A stretch of DNA of 64,000 bases from CAVVDY01 sp963819645 (GTDB lineage Bacteria > Acidobacteriota > Terriglobia > Terriglobales > Acidobacteriaceae): contig CAWFWZ010000010.1 of assembly GCA_963819645.1 (NCBI GenBank), positions 62,001 through 126,000 of the forward strand, given 5' to 3'. The translations under genes were made by a program, and so were the position numbers. Below the pieces are notes generated by a model. It searched no databases, was not told where the DNA came from, and saw nothing but the letters and a program-made list of their open reading frames with translations. How positions within the stretch are numbered: the first letter of the stretch is position 1; every line of letters starts with the position of its first letter. This document shows, in pieces, positions 54,852 to 63,789 of this stretch.

Positions 54852-56060
54852 ATGGCGATCGGTACTTCGAAGAAGGGTGTTATCGGAATTCTGACCGGCG
54901 GCGGCGATGTCCCCGGATTAAATCCAGCCATTCGCGCCGTGACCTTCCGCGCGATCAGCGAAGGCTACGACGTCGTGGGCCTGCGTCGCGGCTGGCGTGG
55001 ACTGGTCAATATCGTGCGCGACGAGAAGTACGACAACAGCGAGAACTTTCAGCTGCTGAGCCAGGAGATTGTCGATCGCGTGGGACGCACCGGCGGAACC
55101 TTTCTTCACAGCTCGCGCACTAACCCGAGCCGGGTCTCGCGCGACGATGTTCCTGAGCATCTGCGGAGCGCCTATTCGGCGGAGAAGAACGACCTCACGC
55201 CCGAGGTTCTGAAAAACCTGGAGTGGCTTGGGATCGAGTACCTCATCCCCATCGGCGGAGACGACACGCTCAGCTACGGAGTGCGGTTGCATAAGGAAGG
55301 CATGAAGGTCGTTGCCATTCCGAAGACCATGGACAATGACGTTCCCGGGACCGACTACTGCATCGGCTTCAGCACCTGCGTCACCCGCACCATCGAGATG
55401 ACGAACCGTCTGCGCACGTCGGCGGGGTCGCACGAGCGGCTGATGATCCTGGAAGTTTTTGGCCGCTACGCCGGCTTCAGCGCGATGGTGCCCACGCTCG
55501 CCGGGGCCGCACATCGCTGCGTTATTCCCGAATATCAGTTCAGCCTCGATCTTTTGACCGAGCTACTGGTGCTTGATCGGCGCAGAAATCCCAGTCGCTA
55601 CGCCATTGTTCTGGTATCGGAAGGCGCGATGCCGGAAGGCCGCCGCGAGATGATGTTCGAAGACAACACCACCGACGCTTTCGGTCATAAGAAGCTGGGC
55701 GGGATCGGCGACTATGTTTCCCGCGAAGTGAAGGCGCGCTCGGCGAAGTTCAACAACGGCAAAACCATCGACATCATCAACCAGAACCTGGGATACCTGG
55801 TGCGCTCAGGCGATCCCGACGCTATCGACTCGGTAGTACCCATGGCGTACGGGAATCTCGCGCTGGACCTGATGCTGAGCAAGAACCACGGCAAGATGGT
55901 GGTACTGCAAAACGGCCGTTACCATTGCGTTCCTATTGAAACCGTGACCGCCACTAAGAAAACAGTCAACGTGGAGGAGCACTACAACACAGCGCGGCTG
56001 CGTCCGTTCTTCAGCAGCTTCGAAGGCAAGCCGCTGTTCATCATGGGAGATCAGGGATGA
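54852..56060 (+). CDS. 6-phosphofructokinase, pyrophosphate-type signature
   Basis: 402 residues. The N-terminal ILTGGGDVPGLNPAIRAV binds the phosphate donor. The decisive positions are GGDDT (135-139) and PKTMDND (157-163): an Asp after GGD and a Lys before T-M-D-N-D mark PPi-dependent enzymes, whereas ATP-dependent ones have GGDGS and PGTIDND. So this is probably PPi:fructose-6-phosphate 1-phosphotransferase, working reversibly in glycolysis/gluconeogenesis. Other family blocks: EVFGRYAGFSAM and VLVSEGAMPEGRRE. It stands alone. The PPi assignment is from family rules. Confidence 0.88.
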   Translation: MAIGTSKKGVIGILTGGGDVPGLNPAIRAVTFRAISEGYDVVGLRRGWRGLVNIVRDEKYDNSENFQLLSQEIVDRVGRTGGTFLHSSRTNPSRVSRDDVPEHLRSAYSAEKNDLTPEVLKNLEWLGIEYLIPIGGDDTLSYGVRLHKEGMKVVAIPKTMDNDVPGTDYCIGFSTCVTRTIEMTNRLRTSAGSHERLMILEVFGRYAGFSAMVPTLAGAAHRCVIPEYQFSLDLLTELLVLDRRRNPSRYAIVLVSEGAMPEGRREMMFEDNTTDAFGHKKLGGIGDYVSREVKARSAKFNNGKTIDIINQNLGYLVRSGDPDAIDSVVPMAYGNLALDLMLSKNHGKMVVLQNGRYHCVPIETVTATKKTVNVEEHYNTARLRPFFSSFEGKPLFIMGDQG

Positions 56061-56185
56061 GAGCGGCTATTCGCTGTTCGCCAGAGCTGTTTGGCCTTCG
56101 CTCATTCCCGTCAGCCCCTCACTCCGAAGGATCTGTCCGCTTGTGCGTTCGAAGCGCGAAAGGCGAAACGCGAAGAGCGGCTCTT
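56061..56185. terminator. Inverted repeat between pfk and thiG (possible bidirectional terminator)
   Basis: GAGCGGCTATTCGCTGTTCGCC near the pfk stop and GGCGAAACGCGAAGAGCGGCTC near the thiG stop form long, partly mismatched arms around about 75 bases. Both genes converge here, so a shared terminator is plausible, but the loop is large. Confidence 0.4.
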
Positions 56186-56958
56186 CTAGCGCACCACGCC
56201 TTCCAGCGGCGAACTGGCTGTCGCATACAGCTTCTTCGGCATGCGTCCTGCGAGGTAAGCGTTGCGTCCGGCGATGACTGCGTGCTTCATGGCATCGGCC
56301 ATGAGGATCGGATCCTGCGCGCCGGCGATGCCGGTGTTCATCAGCACGCCATCGACGCCCAGTTCCATCGCGATTGCCGCGTCGGACGCGGTGCCGACAC
56401 CCGCATCGACAATCAGCGGCACGTCGGTAATCAGCTCGCGCAGGATGCGGATGCTCGGGCTGGTTCTGCAATCCGAGTCCACTGCCGATCGGCGCACCCA
56501 GCGGCATGACCGCGCTCGCTCCGGCATCGATCAGACGCTTGGCGACGACGATGTCGTCAGAGGTATAGGGCAGCACGGTGAAGCCTTCTTTCACCAGCAC
56601 ACGTGTGGCTTCGATGGTGGCCTGCACGTCGGGGAAGAGCGTCGCCTGATCGCCGATGACTTCGACCTTCACCCAGTCGGACAAACCGACTTCACGTCCC
56701 AAGACGTGCGGTGCGAATCGCTTCATCAGCCGTGTAGCAGCCCGCGGTGTTGGGCAGCAGAAAGTACTTTTCAGGATCGATGAAGTCGAGCAGCGATTCC
56801 TTGCTGCGGTCGAGGTTCACGCGGCGCACGGCGACGGTGACCATCTCCGCACCCGAGGCTTCAATGGCGCGAGCGGTCTCCTGGCCCGAGCGATACTTTC
56901 CGGTTCCAACGATAAGACGCGAACGAAACTGCCTGCCGGCGATGATGAAGGAGTCCAT
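56186..56958 (-). CDS. thiG: Thiazole synthase ThiG, frameshifted in this sequence
   Basis: ThiG makes the thiazole phosphate of thiamine from deoxyxylulose phosphate, dehydroglycine and ThiS thiocarboxylate. Three frames join: MDSFIIAGRQFRSRLIVGTGKYRSG...YFLLPNTAGCYTADEAIRTA; then LSDWVKVEVIGDQATLFPDVQATIEATRVLVKEGFTVLPYTSDD; then SIRILRELITDVPLIVDAGVGTASDAAIAMELGVDGVLMNTGIAGA. Indels are near 56700 and 56465. The Lys of VKVEVIGD is the Schiff-base lysine. Corrected length about 256 residues, normal. No thiS, thiC or thiE lies alongside here. Confidence 0.92.
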
Positions 56959-57172
56959 GGAGATATTGTAATGAAGCTGGCGAGCGGAGGAATGTGACGA
57001 GCGAACAATGAGAAAAGCCGCTATTGGCTTTTGGCCCTTGGCTCCTTGCTACTCGCCGTCGGGGGCGTGCGTCTTGGCCTCCGGGCTCAGAGCATCGAGC
57101 GGCTTCCGCATCCGCCGATTACGGAAGTATTCAAAGCCGGGGGCGAAGAGCCAAAAGCCAAGAGCGGCCTTT

Positions 57173-58068
57173 CTACTTCCCGATCGCCTTCCACTGAAAC
57201 TCGACAACGCTCGAAAAATGCCGCATGACGAATTGCGGGTCGTGGCGCCCGGGATAGACGTGGAACTCGTTGGGCACCCCGCGGTGGTCGAGCAATTTAT
57301 GCAGTCGTTCGGCGCCCTCTTCGAACCCGAAATCGTCATTGTTTCCGACATCGAAATAAATCTTCAGATTGCTTCAGATCCGCGGCAGCATCCTTCTTGG
57401 CAAAGGCGAAGACGTTGTTGCGATCGAAGTAATCGACGTTGAAGGGGTTAGCCAAAGACCTCGACCATCACGCCTGCTGGAGAGCCTGGTCCACCGCCGT
57501 AGAAGCTCTCGGGGATCTCTGCAATCAGCGCCGGCATCTGCGCGCTCACAGCCTGGAACTGTTTGGGATACTTAAACGCCAGCCGCAGCGCGCCGTAGCC
57601 TCCCATCGAGATGCCGGTGATGCCTCGTGTCGCAGGTGTACCTTCGCCGCGATACTTCTTCTCCATTTGCGGCATGAACTCCTTGATCAGGAAATCTTCA
57701 TAGCGAATCTTGCCGTCGGACGAATTGATGAAGAACGTGTGTCCACCGGCGGGCGCGAGCACGATAAACTCGCCGACCTTGCCCTGCCGCCGCAACTCCT
57801 CGATCATGTCCCACCCGCCGAGGTTCAGCAGCGACTGCTCGTTATCGCCGAGCCCGTGCAAGTAATACAGCACGGGATACTTCTTCGCCTTGTTCTGATC
57901 GAAGCCGGCAGGCAAGAAGGCGCAATAGCGAACATTGCGCGCAAGAATCTCAGACTTGATGACGGAACACTCGGCGCGTCCCTGGGCGTGGCCAGATGCT
58001 GCCGCACCGAGCAATACGGTGAAGAGGAATGCGAGCAGGAAAGAGGTAGGGCGAAAAACTCTTCTCAC
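57173..58068 (-). CDS. Exported esterase D/tributyrin-esterase family hydrolase, frameshifted in this sequence
   Basis: About 290 residues once joined. A signal peptide (FLLAFLFTVLLGAAASGHAQ) precedes an alpha/beta hydrolase: YPVLYYLHGLGDNEQS, then the nucleophile elbow GISMGGYGALRLA, and later VGNNDDFGFEEGAERLHKLLDHRGVPNEFHVYPGRHDP with the acid and His of the triad. Frame breaks are near 57455 and 57365. The family hydrolyses short acyl or S-formylglutathione-like esters; the exported form points to acetyl-polysaccharide or short-chain esters. Downstream, 56959-57172 holds simple AAAAGCCAAGAG repeats. Confidence 0.85.
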
Positions 58069-58233
58069 TCGTTAAGTTTAATCGCTCCGGCGCAACGAGT
58101 TCGCAAGCGAAGCAGAGCACGATCGTAGTTCATGCAGCGCATTGTCCGGCAACAACTCTCGTCGGCAATTGTTCACGAAGCGACCATACAGCACCGACTG
58201 CAATGCTGCCATCGAAGGGTTACAGGAGACACT

Positions 58234-58629
58234 ATGAAATACCTCTTCACCCTTGTTGCCTGCGCCGGAATCGCTGCGCTCCTGGCTTGCGGCGCCGGCC
58301 ACCCAACGATCGTGAGCTTGCAAGTGAACCCGCAAACCGCCTCGGCCACGGCGCCCGGCGGCGAAGTTGGATTCACAGCCACCGGCACCTTCACCAATAA
58401 CCAGTCGCGCGAACTTACCGCCGCCGACGGGCTTAAGTGGAGCACATCCGATACTACGATCGCCAGCATCGACAGCAATACCGGACAGGCCACCTGCAAT
58501 GCATCCGGTTTGGCGACGATTACGGCGCAAGCCCCAGCCGACCTGACATTCGAAGTTAACAACGGGGTGCACAACACTTCGAACAACGTGAGCGGGACGG
58601 CCATGCTGCAGTGCAACGTAACGGGGTGA
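58234..58629 (+). CDS. Small Ig-like (Big_2-type) lipoprotein, tandem copy 1
   Basis: 131 residues; ATG at 58234 with ACAGGAGA upstream. The signal peptide ends in a lipobox (GIAALLACG, Cys about 19), so it is membrane-anchored. The mature part is one Big_2-like domain: SLQVNPQTASATAPGGEVGFTATGTFTNNQSRELTAADGLKWSTSDTTIASIDSNTGQATC. The gene at 58730 encodes a clear paralogue. Probably a surface-exposed envelope lipoprotein. Confidence 0.82.
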   Translation: MKYLFTLVACAGIAALLACGAGHPTIVSLQVNPQTASATAPGGEVGFTATGTFTNNQSRELTAADGLKWSTSDTTIASIDSNTGQATCNASGLATITAQAPADLTFEVNNGVHNTSNNVSGTAMLQCNVTG

Positions 58630-58729
58630 GCCGCTCAACTGGAATGGTAGGGGTCGGCCAGCGCGATAACGCCACGCTGTCGCCCTTCCGGGCGTGCAAC
58701 AGGCGAGGACGCTGCTACCATGGAACAGC

Positions 58730-59119
58730 ATGAAACACGTCCTGATCCTGATTGCGTGTGGCGTGATGGCGATGCTGGTCGCCTGCGGAGGCAGCTCCGA
58801 CACGATTCAAAGTGTTCAAGTCAGCCCTCAGCAGGGCGAGGGCAATGCACCTAATGGCGCGGTCAATTTCACTGCTACGGGTACGTTCAAGAATAATCAG
58901 TCGCGGCTGCTGACTTCACAGGATGGGATCCAGTGGAGCAGCTCCGATAGCGCGGTGGCCACGATCAACTCGTTGACCGGTCAAGCCACCTGCCTGACTG
59001 CGGGAAGCTCGGTTATCACCGCCACCGTCCCGAATGATCTGACGTTCCAGGGTGGGGGTCATACGTCGTCAACAAACCTAACCGGGACGGCGGGCGTGCA
59101 ATGTGTATTGGCGGGGTAA
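58730..59119 (+). CDS. Small Ig-like (Big_2-type) lipoprotein, tandem copy 2
   Basis: 129 residues from ATG 58730 (MKHVLILIACGVMAMLVACGG). Its domain parallels the previous gene: FTATGTFKNNQSRLLTSQDGIQWSSSDSAVATINSLTGQATCLTAG. The shared GTFxNNQSR, WSxSD and TGQATC blocks and the tandem position mean local duplication. The two differ widely elsewhere, so the duplication is old. The 100-base gap between them has no gene. Confidence 0.82.
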   Translation: MKHVLILIACGVMAMLVACGGSSDTIQSVQVSPQQGEGNAPNGAVNFTATGTFKNNQSRLLTSQDGIQWSSSDSAVATINSLTGQATCLTAGSSVITATVPNDLTFQGGGHTSSTNLTGTAGVQCVLAG

Positions 59120-59254
59120 GCGGCTCCCTCAGTTATAGGCAGCTCGCGATTGCAGACAGTCTCTCAATTTTGCGCTGCCGGCGCCTGGGATCAGGCCGGT
59201 AGCTCTGTGCTATTGATTCCTGGCCAGCATCGTTTGTGAGTTGGCGATTACGCC

Positions 59255-60109
59255 TCACGGCTTCCATTTCTCCAGAAAACTCATTACGTCGTCAGGATCA
59301 AGGGAACGGGCTGACTCCCACTCGCCATTTTCCTGCGAGTAGAGCAGCTTGCCGTCAGCGGCGAGAACAGCCAGCGCCGGGACACCCTTGTCGAGCGGCA
59401 CATGGTAATCCGCTGCCAGGCCATTGTTTTTCTTGCCGTCTTCGCCGATGTCTACGTGCACGACCTGGAAATTTTTCTGCAGAAGGGCAGCAACATCCGG
59501 CACATGAAATGCCTGGTCCAACACGTGGCAGTCGTAACACCAGTTTGCACCGAAGACCAGGATTATCCGTTGATGTGCTTCCTTTGCTTTGGCCTCAGCT
59601 TCCTTGATTTCGACTTTCGCATCCGCATCCTGGTTGTAGAGATTCGGATTCGGATGCAATGCGGGCGGCATTTTTACCACGTCGGAGTGCCTGGCTATCA
59701 CGATGCGCCAACCGTCAGGCTGTTGTTGCCACGCCTGATTTTCCGTTACATAGCGTGCTCGCAGACCATTCGGGGTCTTAGCTTTCATGGAAACCAACAG
59801 CGTGACTATGTGGAGTCCTTGCCGGTCCTCTTCTCCGACCGGAGTGACTGCAAAGCCGGTCATACCGGAAGAAATCAGTTGCTGCCAAAAATCGGTTTCA
59901 GGAGAAATGTCGGGTACTAGCTTTTTGTCATCTTGCATGTACTTCGCCGGCGGATCGGCCGAGTACAGATTCTTGAGCGACTTGATGGAGACCCCCGTCA
60001 GTGAGTCCTTCCATTTTTCAACTCCGTCAAAGGCAGCCGGCGAAGCCTGCGAGAACGCATAGCTGGAGCCAAGCAGCAGCACGCATGCCAAGCGCACGCG
60101 GAAGTTCAT
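59255..60109 (-). CDS. Exported thioredoxin-like protein
   Basis: 284 residues with a signal peptide (MNFRVRLACVLLLGSSYAFSQ). The N-terminal 150 residues resemble an NTF2-like fold (SPETDFWQQLISSGMTGFAVTPV...). The C-terminal domain is thioredoxin-like with the active-site WCYDC in VFGANWCYDCHVLDQAFH, followed by FQVVHVDIGEDGKKNNGLAADYHVPLDKGVPALAVL, where the cis-Pro (GVPA) is in place. It probably acts as a periplasmic thiol-disulfide reductant. It converges on the lipoprotein pair. Confidence 0.87.
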   Translation of the reverse strand: MNFRVRLACVLLLGSSYAFSQASPAAFDGVEKWKDSLTGVSIKSLKNLYSADPPAKYMQDDKKLVPDISPETDFWQQLISSGMTGFAVTPVGEEDRQGLHIVTLLVSMKAKTPNGLRARYVTENQAWQQQPDGWRIVIARHSDVVKMPPALHPNPNLYNQDADAKVEIKEAEAKAKEAHQRIILVFGANWCYDCHVLDQAFHVPDVAALLQKNFQVVHVDIGEDGKKNNGLAADYHVPLDKGVPALAVLAADGKLLYSQENGEWESARSLDPDDVMSFLEKWKP

Positions 60110-60190
60110 GGAAGCACCTCGCTCCGGATTATAAGCGGGGGCGTCGCGGCAGGTTTCGTAGTTATACGGTGTCTTGATGACTTACGTCGA

Positions 60191-60226
60191 GTGCCCTACT
60201 CAATCCATCGGTTTGATCGAGTAGGA
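60191..60226. terminator. Weak hairpin of the GTGCCCTACTC type
   Basis: GTGCCCTACTCAATCC and GATCGAGTAGG can pair imperfectly near the end of ssb. It resembles the GTGCCCCACTC hairpin at 47722, so it may belong to the same terminator class. Pairing is incomplete. Confidence 0.35.
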
Positions 60227-60324
60227 TTCACGAACCCTGAACCTACACCACAGCAGCAGAACCCCGATCCGGGCAGATCGTTCAACTTCCGCCTGACATC
60301 TGGCCACCGACAAGTGACGGCCTC

Positions 60325-60813
60325 TTAGAACGGGATGTCTTCGTCCGTCACTTCAGTCGGGTGTGCCGCGGGCGCGGGAGCGTTATCGTAGTCGGGGCCG
60401 CTCTGGTCGAAGCCGCTCGGTTTCGATGCTCCGCGTGAGCCGCTGTAACCGCCGCCGCCGCCCTCTCCGCCTTCACGGCCGCCGCCCAGCAGGACGAGAT
60501 CGTTGACGAGGATTTCGGTACGGTACTTTTTCTGACCGCTCTCTTTGTCGTCCCAGGAACGGGTCTGCAGCTTGCCTTCGATGTAAACCGAGCGGCCCTT
60601 CTTCAGGTACTCGCCGACAATCTCAGCCGTGCGCTGGAAGGCGACCAGACTGTGCCACTCGGTCTTGTCCTGCCAGTTGCCTTCTTTGTCCTTGTAACGC
60701 TCGTTGGTAGCGAGGGTGAAGTTCGCCACGGCCATTCCGCTGGGGGTGTACTTCACCTCGGGATCCTTGCCCAGATTGCCGATCAAGATCACCTTGTTGA
60801 CGCTCTTCGCCAT
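60325..60813 (-). CDS. ssb: Single-stranded DNA-binding protein
   Basis: 162 residues. The OB fold is complete: SVNKVILIGNLGKDPEVKYTPSGMAVANFTLATNERYKDKEGNWQDKTEWHSLVAFQRTAEIVGEYLKKGRSVYIEGKLQTRSWDD. A Gly-rich linker follows (GGGREGGEGGGGGYSGSRG). The acidic C-terminal tip DEDIPF recruits partner proteins in the replication and repair machinery. Length and motifs are normal. It protects single-stranded DNA in replication and recombination. It is not next to rpsF or rpsR, which often flank ssb. Confidence 0.95.
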   Translation of the reverse strand: MAKSVNKVILIGNLGKDPEVKYTPSGMAVANFTLATNERYKDKEGNWQDKTEWHSLVAFQRTAEIVGEYLKKGRSVYIEGKLQTRSWDDKESGQKKYRTEILVNDLVLLGGGREGGEGGGGGYSGSRGASKPSGFDQSGPDYDNAPAPAAHPTEVTDEDIPF

Positions 60814-61043
60814 GAGTGCCGCTCCTGTGAGGAGGTTGTGAGGAACGGAAAGGATAACAGAAGGGCGGCTGTCGGCTAGTGTCCTGCCTCAGCTTCCCCT
60901 GTGGCCGCCGAGGCTCGATCGTTAGTTGTCAAATTCAGCCTTACTACCGTCCAAAGACAACTCGTGCCTGAGCCGCTGAATCGAGATGGATAATCACACC
61001 AGCGCATTCATGTTCCCCCGGCGCTGTAAATTCTGGAGGTTCC

Positions 61044-62171
61044 ATGAATCGCTTGTCTCGTTGTGTCTCACTCGCCGTGTTCCTGGCGTCATGCTCAGGC
61101 TACATGTTGTCGCAATCCAACCAGGGTCCGACAAACTTCACCGGAGCGAACGGCACTCAGGTCGTAAATGTCCAGCAAAATGGCAGCGGCTTCGCGCTGA
61201 AGGCAAACACCAATTCGACCGGGCCGGTGGGAAGTATCTTCGGCCAAGCCACAGGCTCTACCGGCTTCAACAACGGAGTCTGGGGGCGCACCTACAGCGA
61301 TGCCGGCGTAGGGGTGCGTGGCGAAGCTATGTCGCAGAATGGCGGCACCGGCGTCGCGGGTTTCGCGGTGAACAGCCGAAGTGGCATTGGAGTTTTCGGC
61401 CATGCCAATTTCAACGGCTACGGCGTAATGGGCATGATTGACTCGCAAGACTTCAGCGGGGCCGGCGTCTTCGGCAAGTCCGGTGGGTCGTGCTGCGGAG
61501 TGCCCGGCCTGTTTGAGCAGGACGCGACCGACGGTGGGGGATATAACGTCATACTGGTTGGGCAGTGGCTCGATACCAACAACCAACTGCAGACCGCCTT
61601 CACTGTGGACACAGAAGGTGTCCACGGTTACGGAATCTATGCGTCTCCTAGTCCGATTGGCGGCGATCTCTTCACCGGGCAGGTGGCCAGCAAGAACGTG
61701 TTTCGTGTTGACAAAGGTGGCGCGGTGTACGCCGACGGCGGCTATCATACTGGCGGCGCGGATTTCGCGGAAGCGGTCGCCGTGAAAGGGATGAACTCGC
61801 AATATACCGCGGGGGACGTCCTGGTGATTGACCCGGGCAGCGACCGACGCCTCATGCGGGCCAGCGATGCATACTCAACCCTGGTGGCCGGAATATATTC
61901 CACCAAGCCAGGTGTGGTCGCCAGTCCGCACGCCTTGGGGACAACCGATACGTCGGAGGTGCCGCTCGCGATTGTGGGCATCGTACCTTGCAAAGTGACG
62001 ACTACTAACGGCGCCATCCGGCGCGGCGACCTGTTAGTTACTTCCGACAAACCCGGTTACGCGATGAAGGGCACGAGCCGCCGAAGAATGGTGGGTGCAA
62101 TTGTGGGTAAGGCGATGCAGCCTCTACCCAGCGGGGATGGAGTGATCCAGGTGCTGGTCACGCTCCAATAA
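61044..62171 (+). CDS. Exported tail-fibre-like beta-repeat protein
   Basis: 375 residues; ATG with CTGGAGG seven or so bases upstream. A signal peptide ends near SGYMLSQ. The middle is a Gly-rich array of short units of the form GVWGRTYSDAGVGVRGEAMSQNGGTGVAGFAVNS, as in fibre shafts and beta-solenoids. The C-terminal part, YADGGYHTGGADFAEAVAVKG...YTAGDVLVIDPGSDRRLMRASDAYSTLVAGIYSTKPGVV, resembles conserved C-terminal domains found on fibre-like secreted proteins, some of which are autoproteolytic. No phage genes are near. Function unknown; probably surface-exposed. Confidence 0.75.
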   Translation: MNRLSRCVSLAVFLASCSGYMLSQSNQGPTNFTGANGTQVVNVQQNGSGFALKANTNSTGPVGSIFGQATGSTGFNNGVWGRTYSDAGVGVRGEAMSQNGGTGVAGFAVNSRSGIGVFGHANFNGYGVMGMIDSQDFSGAGVFGKSGGSCCGVPGLFEQDATDGGGYNVILVGQWLDTNNQLQTAFTVDTEGVHGYGIYASPSPIGGDLFTGQVASKNVFRVDKGGAVYADGGYHTGGADFAEAVAVKGMNSQYTAGDVLVIDPGSDRRLMRASDAYSTLVAGIYSTKPGVVASPHALGTTDTSEVPLAIVGIVPCKVTTTNGAIRRGDLLVTSDKPGYAMKGTSRRRMVGAIVGKAMQPLPSGDGVIQVLVTLQ

Positions 62172-62219
62172 GACGGGATCAGGGTCTTCGCGCTTTGTTG
62201 GGGGCGGCGAATACCTCGT

Positions 62220-62655
62220 TCAGTGCGCGAAGACCTGGTACAGCATTACGTAGATCACTACGCCCGTCACCGATACATACATCCAGATCGCCCAGGTGTA
62301 TGGCGCGATGGCTTTGTGGCGCACGAAACGGCCTTTGAGCGCGCGGTACAGCGTCACCAGGATGAACGGCACAACGACCGACGGCCAGAAACGTATGCGA
62401 GATGAGGATGGCAAAGTAGATCGGCCGCGAGACTCCCTGCCCGCGGAAATGCGTTACCCCGGCGCGCAGCACGAGGTGGTAGTACAGGTATGAGATCAAA
62501 AAAGCCGTTGAAGTGATGAACGCGGCGATCATCAGCCGCTTGTGCACCTCGACGCGGCGCTTGCGAATGAAGTAAAGTCCCGAGCCGATGAGAACGCCGC
62601 TGGTGCCGTTCAGCACCGCGTTCAGCGCGGGGAAGAATGTGGGCGAGATTTGCAT
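62220..62655 (-). CDS. DUF420-family membrane protein, frameshifted in this sequence
   Basis: About 145 residues when joined. The start is MQISPTFFPALNAVLNGTSGVLIGSGLYFIRKRRVEVHKRLM (ATG 62655). An indel near 62390 shifts from ILISHTFLAV to VVPFILVTLYRALKGRFVRHKAIAPYTWAIWMYVSVTGVVIYVMLYQVFAH. Four helices with conserved His residues (VHKRLM, YYHL, HKAIAP) are typical of DUF420. Bacillus members (CtaM) are required for assembly of a haem-copper oxidase, so a role in cytochrome oxidase biogenesis is a reasonable guess. The next genes encode an ABC-2 exporter. Confidence 0.83.
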
Positions 62656-62764
62656 TGTCGACTTTAATGGTGCGGCGGCGAAAGAGCAGATCCCTCGCTT
62701 CGCTCGTGATGACAAATCGTAAGGAGCGGCAGCCAATCGCCGAGCTAAAGCTCCGCACTACTCG

Positions 62765-63586
62765 TTACGCCGCTGGCTTGGTGCTTCTGCGATTTGCCAC
62801 CAGGAACGACAACGCGAACATCACCACAGTAAATCCGATCAGCACCGCCATGTTCGTGGCCAGCGAGAAGCCGTCATTCGGCGCAGCCGGGTATAGCAGC
62901 AAGCGCAGCGCTTCCGTCCCGTAGGTCAGCGGATTGGCCAGCATCAGCATGCGAATCCAAAACGACGCACCGGCCAGCGGAAACAGCGATCCCGACAGCA
63001 GCCACAGCGGAATCAGGAACAGGTTGATGATGGCGTGAAACGCGGCCGTCGAATCCATCGGCCAGGCGATGATGAAGCCCAGCGCAGTAAGCGAGAACGC
63101 GACCAGGAAGATGACCAGCACGGTCATGCCAAAACTGGCGAAGGTAAAGTGAATGCCCAGCGCCGGCGCGAACACCAGAAAAATCACGCCCTGCAAAGTC
63201 GCCAGCGTCGCTCCCCCGATCACCTTGCCCAGCACGATCACCGAGCGGCTCACCGGCGCCACCAGCACCGAAAGCAGGAAGCCTTCCTTGCGGTCTTCGA
63301 TCACCGACATCATGGTGAAGATGGCGGTGAAGAGCACGATCATGATCAGCGCGCCGGGGAAGAAGTAGTCCAAATAGTGCTGCCCGCCCGACTTAAATGA
63401 AGTGCCGAAGCCGGATCCGATGACGATCCAGAACAAAAGCGGCGAGGCGATGACACCCACCACGCGCGCGCGCTGGCGATAAAAACGAACCACTTCGCGC
63501 CACCAGAGTGCGGAGGCGGGCATGAGGGTTCCGGCGCTCTTCGGTAGCGAAATGGGAGCAGGTAGTGCTTGAGTATGCGTTGCCAT
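62765..63586 (-). CDS. ABC-2 type transporter permease
   Basis: 273 residues from ATG 63586 (an in-frame GTG at 63601 is also possible). It has six transmembrane helices in the ABC-2 pattern: VVGVIASPLLFWIVIGSGFG, YFFPGALIMIVLFTAIFTMMSVIEDRKEGFL, the loop VLVAPVSRSVIVLGKVIGGATLATLQGVIFLVFAPALGI, then AFSLTALGFIIAWPMDSTAAF and LWLLSGSLFPLAGASFWIRMLMLANPLTYGTEALRLL. It is the membrane partner of the ATPase gene entering from the right edge. Such pairs export polysaccharide, lipid, drugs or haem-related molecules; the DUF420 neighbour mildly favours a cytochrome link. Confidence 0.9.
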   Translation of the reverse strand: MATHTQALPAPISLPKSAGTLMPASALWWREVVRFYRQRARVVGVIASPLLFWIVIGSGFGTSFKSGGQHYLDYFFPGALIMIVLFTAIFTMMSVIEDRKEGFLLSVLVAPVSRSVIVLGKVIGGATLATLQGVIFLVFAPALGIHFTFASFGMTVLVIFLVAFSLTALGFIIAWPMDSTAAFHAIINLFLIPLWLLSGSLFPLAGASFWIRMLMLANPLTYGTEALRLLLYPAAPNDGFSLATNMAVLIGFTVVMFALSFLVANRRSTKPAA

Positions 63587-63618
63587 AAATGTTGATTGCA
63601 CCGAAAAAACTATTGCGC

Positions 63619-63784
63619 TTTGTATCAGGGTACGGCTTTAGCCGTGCCGACAACCCTCTATTTAGTTTGTCATCCTGAGGCGACTCCGTCGCCGAAGGAC
63701 CTGCTTTTGTACCGTCCCTGAAGGGACTCGGATAAGAGGTGAGGTATCCGTTTCGGCACGGCCGAAGCCGTGCCCTGATACGAA
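63619..63784. repeat. MITE-like palindromic element, family A, copy 2
   Basis: 166 bases. Inverted ends of about 30 bases: TTTGTATCAGGGTACGGCTT on the left, and on the other strand TTCGTATCAGGGCACGGCTT. The core is GTCATCCTGAGGC...GAAGGACCTGC, as in 4166-4296. It occupies nearly the whole gap between the ABC-2 permease and its ATPase. Confidence 0.78.
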
Positions 63785-63789
63785 CCTCT

